This document shows, piece by piece, positions 9,151 to 17,013 of a stretch of 64,000 nt of DNA. How positions within the stretch are numbered: the first letter of the stretch is position 1; each line of letters begins with the position of its first letter. Origin of the DNA: JAHBXL01 sp964409775 (GTDB taxonomy: Bacteria > Planctomycetota > Phycisphaerae > Phycisphaerales > UBA1924); contig CAYPEI010000013.1 of assembly GCA_964409775.1 (NCBI GenBank), positions 31,420 through 95,419 of the forward strand, in the 5' to 3' direction. The position numbers and the translations under genes were made by a program. Below the pieces are notes generated by a model. It was given only the letters and a program-made list of their open reading frames with translations, had not been told where the DNA came from and did not search any database.

Positions 9151-10371
9151 ATGATCGGCAACGCGGAGACCTGGCGCAGGCTGACCGAGGCGGACTCCGC
9201 CGAACTCTGTGCCGCCGCCGCGGGCGGTGCGACGCTCTCCGTCGCCCGGGTCGCCGCGCTCCGGAAACGGTTCCCCGCCGAGTTGGTGGCCGCGGCGGCG
9301 GAACTGGGCGAGGCCAGAAAGCGGGCCGCGGCCAAGTTTGGCGAACAACGCGCCGCGTCGCTCCTCGCCGACCGGGCCGGGGTCGAGATGGCCAGTTCCA
9401 TGGCCGTGGCGGCACACAAGGCCGCGCGACTGGTGCAGGTCGCCGGACGCGGAGCACGCGTGGCCGACCTGTGCTGCGGCATCGGCGGCGACGCGATGGC
9501 GATGCAGGCGGCAGGGCTCGATGTCGTCGGCGTCGATGCCGACCCCGTGCGGGCGTGGATGTGCGGCCTGAACGCCCGCTGCCCAACCCTGCACGCCCGG
9601 GTGGAGGATGCATCGTGGCGGGCGGCGTGGTTTCACCTGGACCCCGCGCGCCGCACCGCCGAGGGTCGCCGCACCTTCCGGCTCGAGGACCTCGTCCCGG
9701 GCCCGGATGTGTGGCGCACGGTGATCGACCTCGCACGGGCGGCTGCGCCGGGCGAGCCCTTCGGCGGAGCGATCAAACTCGGACCCGGCGCAGATGATGC
9801 GGAGGTGCGCGCGGCGCTGGGCGCGGGTGTCCCGGTCGAGGTCGAGTACATCAGCGAGAACGGGCGGATGGCGCAGGCCGTGGCCTGGGTAGGCGCGGCG
9901 GCGACGGGCGCGAGCGTCCGCGCGACGATGCTGCGCGACGGCCGCGACTGGTCGATCGCGGGCGATCGTGGCGAGGCGATGGAGGGGGCGATGGGGACGT
10001 ATCTGCTTGAAGCGGACGACGCCGCCGAGCGAGCGGGCCTCTTGGGCCTGCTCGCCGGGCGCATCGGGGCAAGGTCGCTCTGCCCGGGCATCGGGCTGCT
10101 CACGGCCGATCACGCCGCGAACGATGCGTGGTTCAGCAGTTTCCAGATCCTCGCCCGCATGCCGTGGAGCGAGAAGCGCGTGCGTGCGTGGCTGCGCGAG
10201 CACGACGGCGGCCCGGTCGAAGTGAAGACCCGCGCCCGCGCGGTGGAGCCCGACGGGCTCCAGGTGCGGCTTCGCGCCGCCGGAAGCACGGCGTTCACGA
10301 TCTTCGTGCTGCGGATCGGGCGCGAGTTGGAGGCCTTCATCACCACGCGGGCGGCATGTCCTGCCGTGTGA
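9151..10371 (+). CDS. Class I SAM-dependent methyltransferase with THUMP-like C-terminus
   Basis: A 406-residue protein. The SAM-binding motif I is clear at about residues 105-130 (VADLCCGIGGDAMAMQAAG then VVGVDADP), and a DPARR motif near 170 matches the DPAR signature of the THUMP-like methyltransferase family found in actinobacteria and planctomycetes. The C-terminal third fits the THUMP-like substrate domain. The likely substrate is a nucleic acid or nucleotide base, but no specific one can be assigned. ATG 9151 is the first start giving a family-like N-terminus. Open frame continues upstream only because it is antisense to the 6178-9057 gene. Confidence 0.8.
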   Translation: MIGNAETWRRLTEADSAELCAAAAGGATLSVARVAALRKRFPAELVAAAAELGEARKRAAAKFGEQRAASLLADRAGVEMASSMAVAAHKAARLVQVAGRGARVADLCCGIGGDAMAMQAAGLDVVGVDADPVRAWMCGLNARCPTLHARVEDASWRAAWFHLDPARRTAEGRRTFRLEDLVPGPDVWRTVIDLARAAAPGEPFGGAIKLGPGADDAEVRAALGAGVPVEVEYISENGRMAQAVAWVGAAATGASVRATMLRDGRDWSIAGDRGEAMEGAMGTYLLEADDAAERAGLLGLLAGRIGARSLCPGIGLLTADHAANDAWFSSFQILARMPWSEKRVRAWLREHDGGPVEVKTRARAVEPDGLQVRLRAAGSTAFTIFVLRIGRELEAFITTRAACPAV

Positions 10372-10386
10372 GTCCGCCGCACGCCG

Positions 10387-10830
10387 TCACAGCCGCATCA
10401 GGTCGTCGACGCAGCCGGCGCAATAGGCGTCGCTCGCGCGCGCGGGCGCGGCCCGATGCGGCTCGCGCTGCTGCATCGCGTCGAGCATCTCGACGACCTC
10501 CGCGACGCCCGCCCGCCGGCTCAGCCCGGCCGTGACGACCTCGCCGGATGCGCCCGCAACGCCGACCGCGACTCCCCGATCGCCGGGAACGGCCGCGCGG
10601 TTCGCGCCGGGGCCGGGCCGCAACGCGATGATCGCCGCCAGCGCCACAGCCGCGGCCGCGGCAAGCAGCGTCGTCAGCCGCCGCGCCATCCGCGATCCCC
10701 GCGCAGGCCGCGTCGACTTCACCGTGCGGAGGAACTGCGGGCCCGGCTCGATCAATCGCGAGCGTTCGGCGGCGCCCCATTCATCGAGACGGGCTTCCAC
10801 GGTATTCGCCGATGGCTTGGGGTCAGTCAT
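10387..10830 (-). CDS. Small single-pass membrane protein coupled to ECF sigma factor (putative anti-sigma)
   Basis: A 147-residue protein whose ATG 10830 overlaps the end of the sigma factor gene by eight bases (ATGACTGA), which implies translational coupling. One hydrophobic segment (LTTLLAAAAAVALAAIIAL) lies near residues 52-70, after a cytoplasmic N-terminus of about 50 residues, which is the topology of many anti-sigma factors. There is no zinc-binding HxxxCxxC motif; a CAGC pair occurs only near the C-terminus. The anti-sigma role rests on position and topology, not on a family match. It ends 15 bases from the convergent methyltransferase. Confidence 0.65.
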   Translation of the reverse strand: MTDPKPSANTVEARLDEWGAAERSRLIEPGPQFLRTVKSTRPARGSRMARRLTTLLAAAAAVALAAIIALRPGPGANRAAVPGDRGVAVGVAGASGEVVTAGLSRRAGVAEVVEMLDAMQQREPHRAAPARASDAYCAGCVDDLMRL

Positions 10831-11416
10831 GGTGCACCAGGTGGGGCCGCGCCGATCCCGCGGCCGGAGGACAGTTCGGACCGGACAACTCGAGCGATTC
10901 ACGAAGTAACGTCAGTGCAGCGCGATACCGCGATGCCGCGGTGCTGCGGTTCACCCCCGTCGCCAGTTCGATCTGGTCGAAGGTGAGCCCGGCGATGTGC
11001 CTGAGCACGATCACCTCGCGCAGCCGCGGCGGGAGGGCATCCACGGCGTCGGCGACAGCGGGGTCCGTCGTCGGGCTGGGCGCGCTGCGCGGCTCCGGGC
11101 CCGCGCGTCCGCGCCGCGCCAGGTCGCGCCGGTGCGTGCGCAGCCAGTTGATCGCGGTGTTCCGCGTGATCCGCGCCAGCCAGGCGCCTGGGTCGCGCAC
11201 CGCCAGCAGTTCGCGCTCGTCCACACGCATGATCCGGCAGAACGCCGATTGCACGATGTCGTCGGCATCCTGACCGTTCTCGCGGCGGCGAAGCACGGCA
11301 CGGGCATACGCAACCAGCCCCGGCGCGTGCATGTTCCACAGCGCTCGCGCCGCGGCTTCATCGCCGCGACGGATCGCCAGCAGAGTCGCCGCGGGATGGG
11401 GCTCGTTCATCAGCAT
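10823..11416 (-). CDS. ECF-family RNA polymerase sigma factor
   Basis: A 197-residue alternative sigma factor. Region 2 is visible at about residues 20-65 (the QDADDIVQSAFCRIM core binds the -10 and core polymerase). Region 4 is at about 130-180 (LPPRLREVIVLRHIAGLTF, then a helix-turn-helix with GVNRSTAASRYRAAL). Two starts are possible, ATG 11416 and ATG 11410, and neither has a strong Shine-Dalgarno. The downstream membrane protein overlaps it by eight bases. An exported protein gene lies 66 bases upstream on the same strand and may belong to the same unit. Confidence 0.88.
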   Translation of the reverse strand: MLMNEPHPAATLLAIRRGDEAAARALWNMHAPGLVAYARAVLRRRENGQDADDIVQSAFCRIMRVDERELLAVRDPGAWLARITRNTAINWLRTHRRDLARRGRAGPEPRSAPSPTTDPAVADAVDALPPRLREVIVLRHIAGLTFDQIELATGVNRSTAASRYRAALTLLRESLELSGPNCPPAAGSARPHLVHHD

Positions 11417-11482
11417 GCGATCGTTGCGGGCAGAGCGCTCGACTGGAGGGAGGGAAGGGGCGGGGAGGTGGGGGTGGGGGAC

Positions 11483-12637
11483 TTACTCGCCGTCGTCGTG
11501 CGTCTCGGGCTCGGCGGCGGGGACGGGCTGAGCAGGGGATGGTGCGGCGGGTTGCGACATCCCGGCCTCCAGCAGCGCCGTCACGTCCTGAATCTCCTTC
11601 ACGGCCTTGGTCGTCGAGGTGCGGCTCTTGGAGAGTGCCGGCGCGATGTTCCGCACCAGCACGCCGAACTCGCCCTTGGCAAGCCGCTCTTCCAGTTCCT
11701 TCAGGCGCACCTCGGCGTCCTTCGCGTCCCAGAGGTTCGTCAGCGTCGCGTAGTAGCGATCCAGCAGGTCCAACTGCGCGTCGATCTGCTCCTCGTTGAG
11801 TTTCTCGACGTCCTTCGCCGCCTCATCGCCGAGTTGCCAGCCGCGGAGTTTGCGTGCCAGTTCACGCCCGGCGTTCTCCCCCTTGCCCTTGTAGTTCGGG
11901 CGGATCGACGCCAGGGCCAGTTGCTTTTCCATCTGGATGCAGCCCCGCGTGCCGAACGAGTCCTTCGTCAGCAGGCTCCGCGCCGCCTTGATCACCTCGC
12001 GCCGCGCCGCATCGTTCATGCCGTAGTCCCGCGCCGTCATCTCGGCCTGCCCCAGCGCAAGCGACGAGATCGCCATCGACACCAGCGACGAGATCAGAAT
12101 CTTGTCCTGCGTCAGGTGGGCCGCCATGCGGAAGCAGGTGATCAGCCGCTCCGCCGCGTCATCCGTGCGCCCGCCGATCGCCAGCCGCCGGGCGTCCGCC
12201 GCCAGCACCCGCGAAAACTGCCGCATGTGCGAGAGATGCGGCAGCAGCGCGTCGAAGCCGTCCTCGTACCGGATGCCGAAGTCGGATGTCGGCAGTTTCG
12301 AAGCCTCCATCAGCCGCCGGATCAGCGGCTGGTTCTCCTCCAGCAGCACGCTCAGTTTCTCGCTCGGCGACCAGCCGGTCTCCGATCGATACTCCTCGGC
12401 CACGAGTTTCAGAAACTCCGGGCTAAACGTGTCGCGCAGCGTCATGTACTCCAAGGCCGCGTTCCTTTCCCGTGTTGCCGGCGTCTTGTACGCCGCCGCT
12501 TCCGCGGCCTTGCCCGTCCGGGAAGGCTGCCCCTGCGCGTGCGCTGTGCCGCTCGCAAACGTCATGAAAACGACCAGCCCGGCGGCAACGCCGAATGCTG
12601 CACGACGCGGGCGGGAAGTGGTATCGAGGGTGAACAT
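11483..12637 (-). CDS. Exported alpha-helical protein of unknown function
   Basis: A 384-residue protein. ATG 12637 is preferred because AGGAGC lies eight bases upstream, and it is followed by a signal peptide (RRAAFGVAAGLVVFMTFASGTAHA, cleavage near AHA-QG). The mature part is mostly helical with many Leu, Arg and Glu residues and no Cys-based motif. The C-terminal 30 residues are Pro/Ala/Glu-rich. It resembles helical exported proteins common in planctomycetes, but no named family is recognised. It lies just upstream of the ECF sigma gene on the same strand. Confidence 0.72.
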   Translation of the reverse strand: MFTLDTTSRPRRAAFGVAAGLVVFMTFASGTAHAQGQPSRTGKAAEAAAYKTPATRERNAALEYMTLRDTFSPEFLKLVAEEYRSETGWSPSEKLSVLLEENQPLIRRLMEASKLPTSDFGIRYEDGFDALLPHLSHMRQFSRVLAADARRLAIGGRTDDAAERLITCFRMAAHLTQDKILISSLVSMAISSLALGQAEMTARDYGMNDAARREVIKAARSLLTKDSFGTRGCIQMEKQLALASIRPNYKGKGENAGRELARKLRGWQLGDEAAKDVEKLNEEQIDAQLDLLDRYYATLTNLWDAKDAEVRLKELEERLAKGEFGVLVRNIAPALSKSRTSTTKAVKEIQDVTALLEAGMSQPAAPSPAQPVPAAEPETHDDGE

Positions 12638-12778
12638 CTTGAGTGCTCCTGATAGTCTGATACGCGAGTTGGGCAAGCCGCCCACTCCTATCTGACACCG
12701 GCCGGGTGATTCTGTGTGATCGAATCAACCCGCCGCGGCACGATTCATCGGTCCAACCCCGAGCGGCATCCAAACACC

Positions 12779-13483
12779 ATGGAAAACCACCAACCAGAGG
12801 CACCCGGCGGAGAGGGTGCGGCACCCAACGCCGGCTCGCCGCACGTGCCGTTCCGGCCGTTCGTGCCCCCGGGGCCGGGAGACGCCGCGGCCCACGCACG
12901 CCGGTTTTATGAGGTTATGCGGCGTCGCCGCAGCGTCCGGTTCTTCTCGGACCGGCCTGTCCCGCGCGAAGCAATCGAGTCGATCTGCATGGCCGCGGCG
13001 ACCGCGCCCAGCGGCGCCAACAAGCAGCCGTGGAGATTCGTCTGCGTCAGCGACCCGGCGCTCAAGAAGCAGATCCGCAGCGGCGCCGAGGCCGAGGAGC
13101 GCGAGTTCTACGGCCGCAAGGCCAACGCCGAGTGGCTCGCGGATCTGAAGCCGTTCGACACCACCCCCGACAAGCGGTTCCTCGAGGTCGCGCCGTGGCT
13201 CATCGTCGTCTTCAAACTCATGAAGACCGATGACGGCGGCCAGGTGTATTACGCCAATGAGAGCGTCGGCATCGCCACCGGGCTGCTGCTCGCGGCCGTT
13301 CACCACGCCGGGCTGGTCGCGCTCACGCACACGCCCAGCCCCATGAACTTCCTGGCCCGGATCCTGCAACGGCCCGCGCACGAGCGGCCGTTCCTGCTCA
13401 TCCCCGTCGGCTACCACGCCCTGGAGTGCGTTGTGCCGGATATCCGGCGAAAGCCGATCGAGGAGGTGGTCGTGTGGAGGTAG
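12779..13483 (+). CDS. Iodotyrosine-deiodinase-like nitroreductase-fold flavoprotein
   Basis: A 234-residue FMN protein of the nitroreductase superfamily. FMN-contact motifs are RRSVRFF (50-56) and APSGANKQPW (76-85). The central section aligns well with animal iodotyrosine deiodinase. The substrate-clamp residues equivalent to human E157, Y161 and K182 are present as E107, Y111 and K132 with identical spacing, and the C-terminal LIPVGY...VPDIRRKP block also matches. Reductive dehalogenation of a halotyrosine or halophenol is therefore plausible, as shown for other bacterial homologues, though the natural substrate here is unknown. ATG 12779 was chosen because upstream frame is non-family. 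The gene is divergent from the exported protein at 12637. Confidence 0.85.
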   Translation: MENHQPEAPGGEGAAPNAGSPHVPFRPFVPPGPGDAAAHARRFYEVMRRRRSVRFFSDRPVPREAIESICMAAATAPSGANKQPWRFVCVSDPALKKQIRSGAEAEEREFYGRKANAEWLADLKPFDTTPDKRFLEVAPWLIVVFKLMKTDDGGQVYYANESVGIATGLLLAAVHHAGLVALTHTPSPMNFLARILQRPAHERPFLLIPVGYHALECVVPDIRRKPIEEVVVWR

Positions 13484-13527
13484 GCCGGACTATCCCCGTG
13501 ATGTATCATTGAGCCAAAGGGATCCTT

Positions 13528-13758
13528 ATGGGCTGGCAGGAACGTATCGCGATCGACCCCAAGGTGCTTGTGGGCAAGCCCGTCGTCAAAGGCACGCGCC
13601 TTTCGGTCGAACTCGTTGTCAGCCTGCTTGCGCAAGGGTGGCCCGAAGCGGACATCCTCAAGAACTACCCGAAACTCACCGTCGAGGACATCCGGGCGTG
13701 TCTTGCGTACGCATCGGAGCGGCTCTCATCTGAGCGGGTATACCCGCTCTCGGCGTGA
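13528..13758 (+). CDS. DUF433 family antitoxin-like protein
   Basis: A 76-residue protein with the DUF433 pattern: IDPKVLVGKPVVKGTRLSVE near the start, then LLAQGWPEADILKNYP and VEDIRACLAYA, a small helix-turn-helix-like fold. Such proteins usually precede a PIN-like partner and act as antitoxin or regulator. Its stop overlaps the GTG start of the next gene (GTGA at 13755-13758), which indicates coupled translation. Confidence 0.88.
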   Translation: MGWQERIAIDPKVLVGKPVVKGTRLSVELVVSLLAQGWPEADILKNYPKLTVEDIRACLAYASERLSSERVYPLSA

Positions 13759-14132
13759 GCCCGATGCTCAGGTTCCTGGCTGATGAGAACTTCCCGGGCG
13801 AAGCGGTACGAATGCTCCGGGCGCAAGTCCGTGACGTTGCCTGGGTGTGCGAGGATCAATCAAGCGCGGACGATGAACACGTGCTCGCGCGGTCGCACGC
13901 GGAACTGCGTGTGCTCCTCACGTTGGACAAGGACTTTGGTGAGTTGGTGTACCGCTCGGGTGCGGCCTGCTCGGCCGGCGTAATCCTCTTCCGGCTGGGA
14001 TCCCCGAGTTCAGAGTGGATGGCCGCGACCGCGGCCGCGGCAGTCGCTTCCCGCGATGATTGGGCCGGGATGTTCAGTGTCGTGGAGCCGGGTCGCGTTC
14101 GAATGTCGCCCCTGCCTCGAGCGCGGCCCTGA
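13755..14132 (+). CDS. DUF5615 PIN-like protein (putative toxin nuclease)
   Basis: A 125-residue protein opening with FLADENFPGEAVRMLR, the DUF5615 signature carrying the acidic pair of a PIN-type active site. A second acidic cluster is in LLTLDKDFGELVYR (about residues 55-68). With the DUF433 gene it forms a typical toxin-antitoxin-like pair. The start is GTG 13755, which overlaps the DUF433 stop; ATG 13764 is the alternative. It ends nine bases from the convergent BatA-like gene. Toxicity is inferred from family and context. Confidence 0.85.
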   Translation: MSPMLRFLADENFPGEAVRMLRAQVRDVAWVCEDQSSADDEHVLARSHAELRVLLTLDKDFGELVYRSGAACSAGVILFRLGSPSSEWMAATAAAAVASRDDWAGMFSVVEPGRVRMSPLPRARP

Positions 14133-14141
14133 CCGGAATGT

Positions 14142-16343
14142 TCAGATCGCCACCTTCCGGTTGTACACCCACCACTCCAGCATGATCACCGCCAGCGCGG
14201 CCAGCAGCAGATACGGCCACAGTTTGCGCGTCAGGGACGCATCCGCGTCGCTCTTGGCCGCCACCTCGTCGTTGGCCAGCGACAGCGTCGACGCCGCGCC
14301 GATGTCCGACTCGCCGGGATCCGTCAGGTTCGCGGCGATGGGCCGACGGTTGCGCCCGTCGGCGGTGAAGTCCGCCGCGGCCGCCGCGCCAAGCCACGAA
14401 ACCGTGTAGATCCCGCAGGTGATCACCGGTCCGAACGCGACCGAGCCGTCGCTCGCCGGCTCGACCTGCGTGCGCGAGTTGTCCGGCAGCGACACCCGCA
14501 CGTCGCTCGCGCCCAGCGGGATCCGTGTCCGCAGCGTCTCGCCCGGCCGCACCGATTCGCCTGTTGCGCCCGCGCCGGCGTCAGAGAGATACAGCACCGA
14601 GCCCGCCAGGAAGAGCACCCAGCCCGGGTCGAAGCACCAGTCCGAGTCCGTCACGTCCCACGGCACCACGATCGCCAGCACGCTGGAATCCGAGACCTCC
14701 ACCACCGCCGGGCCCTTGTCCGAATCGGCGATGGTTCGAACCGGCGAATCCGGCTCGATCCGCACCCGGCGGAACTTCGTGATGTTGATCTTGTCGATCG
14801 AGGACAGCGCCATCGCCGGGTGGTCGCGCCGGTAGTTGATGACCACCGCACCCTCAGGCTCCGGCCCAAGGTCCGTCACGCCCAGCGGCGGCGGCGGCGC
14901 GATCCCGATCACCACGCTGCGCCCCGGCGGAAGGCCCGCCGTGCGAGTCGCGATCGGCGCCGGCGCGGCCGGCGTCGCGCCGGGTGCGCCGGGGGGTGTC
15001 GCAGCGGGCGAAGCCGGGGTCGCCGCGGCATTCACCTTCACCTCCGGCAGCCAGCGGTCGAACACGAACACGTCATACTGCCCCGTCTTGCCCTCATCGA
15101 GCAACTTCTGAAAGTCCGCGGGCCGGATGACATCCAGTTGCGAGAGTTTCATGCCGCGGAACGCGGATTGGATGAACAAACTCCCCTCGCTGACCAGCGC
15201 GACCGACAGACGCTTGGCCGGCGGGATGACGACGTAGCCGATGTTGTCCGTGGGCAGCGAGTCGATGCCCGAACTGTTGATGCGCACCGTCGCGATGCCG
15301 CCCTCGGCGCGGTCGATCGGGAACACGAACCCGCCCAGCCCCGGCACCCAGTTCTCGCCCGAGTCCTTCGGGTCGGGCTTGCCTTCCTCCGCGGGCGGCA
15401 GGCCGTCCTTCAACTTCGCCGCGCCCACGGTGACATCGCGCACGTTGCTCACCTGCCCGTCGATCACCAGTTCGACATCGACGCTGCGCTCGGCGCGGTC
15501 GGTCGACTGCAACCCTACGAAGATCGAGAGCCGCAGCGGGTTGTCGAACGCGCGCTCGGCCCGCAGGCCGGTGATGCCGACGTTGGGCGCCTCCGACTCG
15601 CCCACGCGGTGATACAGCACCGCGTCCGTCTCGCCCCGCTGGATCTTCTCGGCGTCCGCCAGCCGCCCGTCGGTCACGAGGTGGATCGTCGCCCCCGGCC
15701 CGACCGCCACGAACCCGACGTTCTCCTCGAACTTCATCTTCCCGGTGTACGCCTCGGCCAGCGACCATGCCCGCTCCAGCGAGCCCGGCGCATCCGTCGG
15801 CTTGATCCCCTCGATCGCGCTCTTCAGGTCGGACTTGCTGGTGGTGAATGTCTGCAGCACCTGCGCCGAGGTGTTGAAGACAATCACCATCGCCTCCTCG
15901 CCCTTGTCGTCGAACAGGCCCGGCTCCTTCAGCGCCTCAACGAGTTTGAGCGCCCGCTTCTTCGCGGCCTCCAGGCGAGTGGCCCCCGGCGTGCCCGCCG
16001 GCGCTCCGGGCGAGGCCGGCTCGCCGTCCGTCGCGTTCATGCTCGCCGAGTTGTCGATCATGATGATGTGCCGCGCGTTCGTCTTCCCCTGGTCCTTCAG
16101 TTCCGGCTGCGCGAGCGCCAGCAGCACCGCGGCGAGCACCAGCAGTTGCAGAAGCAGCAGGATGTTGTTCCGGAGTTTTTGGAACGGCGCGTTGGCCTGC
16201 AGGTCCTGGATCGCCTTCTTCCACAGCAGCGTCGTCGAGACCTCCATGTCGCGACGGCGGAGTTTCAGGAAGTACAGGATGATCAGCGCCGGCACGGCAA
16301 TGGCCGCGGCGATCCCTGCGAGGATGGGTGTGGCAAAGGTCAT
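14142..16343 (-). CDS. BatA-like VWA-domain membrane protein
   Basis: A 733-residue inner-membrane protein. The N-terminus has the BatA/aerotolerance pattern: a helix at about 8-26, a LKLRRRD stop-transfer, then a second helix at about 60-78. A von Willebrand A domain follows with a MIDAS-like DNSAS at 97-101. A Pro/Ala-rich linker lies near 430-470 and a final helix near 710-725, so the VWA and central beta domains are periplasmic. In MoxR operons such proteins are thought to work with the AAA+ chaperone in metal insertion or envelope complex assembly. It is the last gene of the operon. A GxxExxY gene with inverted repeats lies in the gap to DUF58. Confidence 0.85.
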   Translation of the reverse strand: MTFATPILAGIAAAIAVPALIILYFLKLRRRDMEVSTTLLWKKAIQDLQANAPFQKLRNNILLLLQLLVLAAVLLALAQPELKDQGKTNARHIIMIDNSASMNATDGEPASPGAPAGTPGATRLEAAKKRALKLVEALKEPGLFDDKGEEAMVIVFNTSAQVLQTFTTSKSDLKSAIEGIKPTDAPGSLERAWSLAEAYTGKMKFEENVGFVAVGPGATIHLVTDGRLADAEKIQRGETDAVLYHRVGESEAPNVGITGLRAERAFDNPLRLSIFVGLQSTDRAERSVDVELVIDGQVSNVRDVTVGAAKLKDGLPPAEEGKPDPKDSGENWVPGLGGFVFPIDRAEGGIATVRINSSGIDSLPTDNIGYVVIPPAKRLSVALVSEGSLFIQSAFRGMKLSQLDVIRPADFQKLLDEGKTGQYDVFVFDRWLPEVKVNAAATPASPAATPPGAPGATPAAPAPIATRTAGLPPGRSVVIGIAPPPPLGVTDLGPEPEGAVVINYRRDHPAMALSSIDKINITKFRRVRIEPDSPVRTIADSDKGPAVVEVSDSSVLAIVVPWDVTDSDWCFDPGWVLFLAGSVLYLSDAGAGATGESVRPGETLRTRIPLGASDVRVSLPDNSRTQVEPASDGSVAFGPVITCGIYTVSWLGAAAAADFTADGRNRRPIAANLTDPGESDIGAASTLSLANDEVAAKSDADASLTRKLWPYLLLAALAVIMLEWWVYNRKVAI

Positions 16344-16375
16344 TCGAGGCTCTCGGGAAGAAACTCGGAACGGAG

Positions 16376-16403
16376 GGAACTCAGAGAAGCAGAGAGAGCA
16401 GAG
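16376..16403 (+). repeat. 3' arm of inverted repeat bounding the first GxxExxY gene
   Basis: A 28-base purine-rich CAGAG-type sequence that is the reverse complement of 16973-17000 with one mismatch. It lies 27 bases beyond the stop of the GxxExxY gene and 32 bases before the BatA-like start. On the gene's coding strand it reads as a CTCTG-type 3' arm. No duplicated target bases are evident at its outer edge. Confidence 0.85.
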
Positions 16404-16430
16404 AAAAGCGAGGTCGCACGAGATGGCGGA

Positions 16431-16928
16431 TCATGTGGGATCGCCGGCATCACCCGGTGATCTTGCACAGGCACGAATCGGATTCGCAGATAGGTCAATG
16501 AATGGAAGCTGCCGCATGGCCGAGGCATGCGGATTCACGATGCGGGCCATGCCATCTCGCACGCGGGCTTCACAGAAGTTGATGAGCAGGCCGAGTGGGA
16601 GATCAGCCGAGCGGAGATACGAGAGAAGTTGAGCACGGTGTACGTCCAGAACGCGTTCAATCGCCTTGAGTTCGAGAACCACGAGATCTTCGACGACCAG
16701 ATCGATCCGCAGGTCGCCGATTTCAACGGCCTTGTATCGAAGTCGAATCGGCCGCTGGCGTTCCAGTCGCAGTCCGCGTTCGACGAGTTCGTAAGCCAGC
16801 GCATCCTCGTAGAGCCGTTCGAGCAGTCCGGGGCCGAGCACAGAGTGTACTTCGATTGCCGCGGCGATGACTTCGCGTGTCACATCGTTCCACGCCGCCG
16901 GAATCACTCTGTGCGATTCGATGTTCAT
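16431..16928 (-). CDS. GxxExxY family protein (PD-(D/E)xK-nuclease-like)
   Basis: A 165-residue protein with the defining motif G34-LL-E37-RL-Y40 inside VLGPGLLERLYE. The predicted nuclease-like core shows D76, then E86-L-K88, and H97RAQLLSYL, matching a PD-(D/E)xK arrangement. Family members are small, often multicopy, and their function is unknown; nuclease activity is inferred. The gene sits in the 670-base gap between DUF58 and the BatA-like gene, in the same direction. It is bounded by near-perfect 28-base inverted repeats unrelated to the operon, so it looks like an inserted passenger. Confidence 0.88.
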   Translation of the reverse strand: MNIESHRVIPAAWNDVTREVIAAAIEVHSVLGPGLLERLYEDALAYELVERGLRLERQRPIRLRYKAVEIGDLRIDLVVEDLVVLELKAIERVLDVHRAQLLSYLRSADLPLGLLINFCEARVRDGMARIVNPHASAMRQLPFIDLSANPIRACARSPGDAGDPT

Positions 16929-16972
16929 GCTTGGTCCGTGGCCTTCCGTCCTTCACCCTCGTCTCTGCTGTC

Positions 16973-17000
16973 CTCTGCTCTCTCTGCCTCTCTGAGTTCC
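16973..17000 (-). repeat. 5' arm of inverted repeat bounding the first GxxExxY gene
   Basis: Reverse complement of 16376-16403, 27 of 28 bases identical. On the coding strand this arm is the CAGAG-rich one and lies 44 bases upstream of the GxxExxY start. It begins 13 bases beyond the DUF58 stop at 17014, so the element fills almost the whole gap between the two operon genes. Confidence 0.85.
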
Positions 17001-17013
17001 GTCGCTCTCCGAC

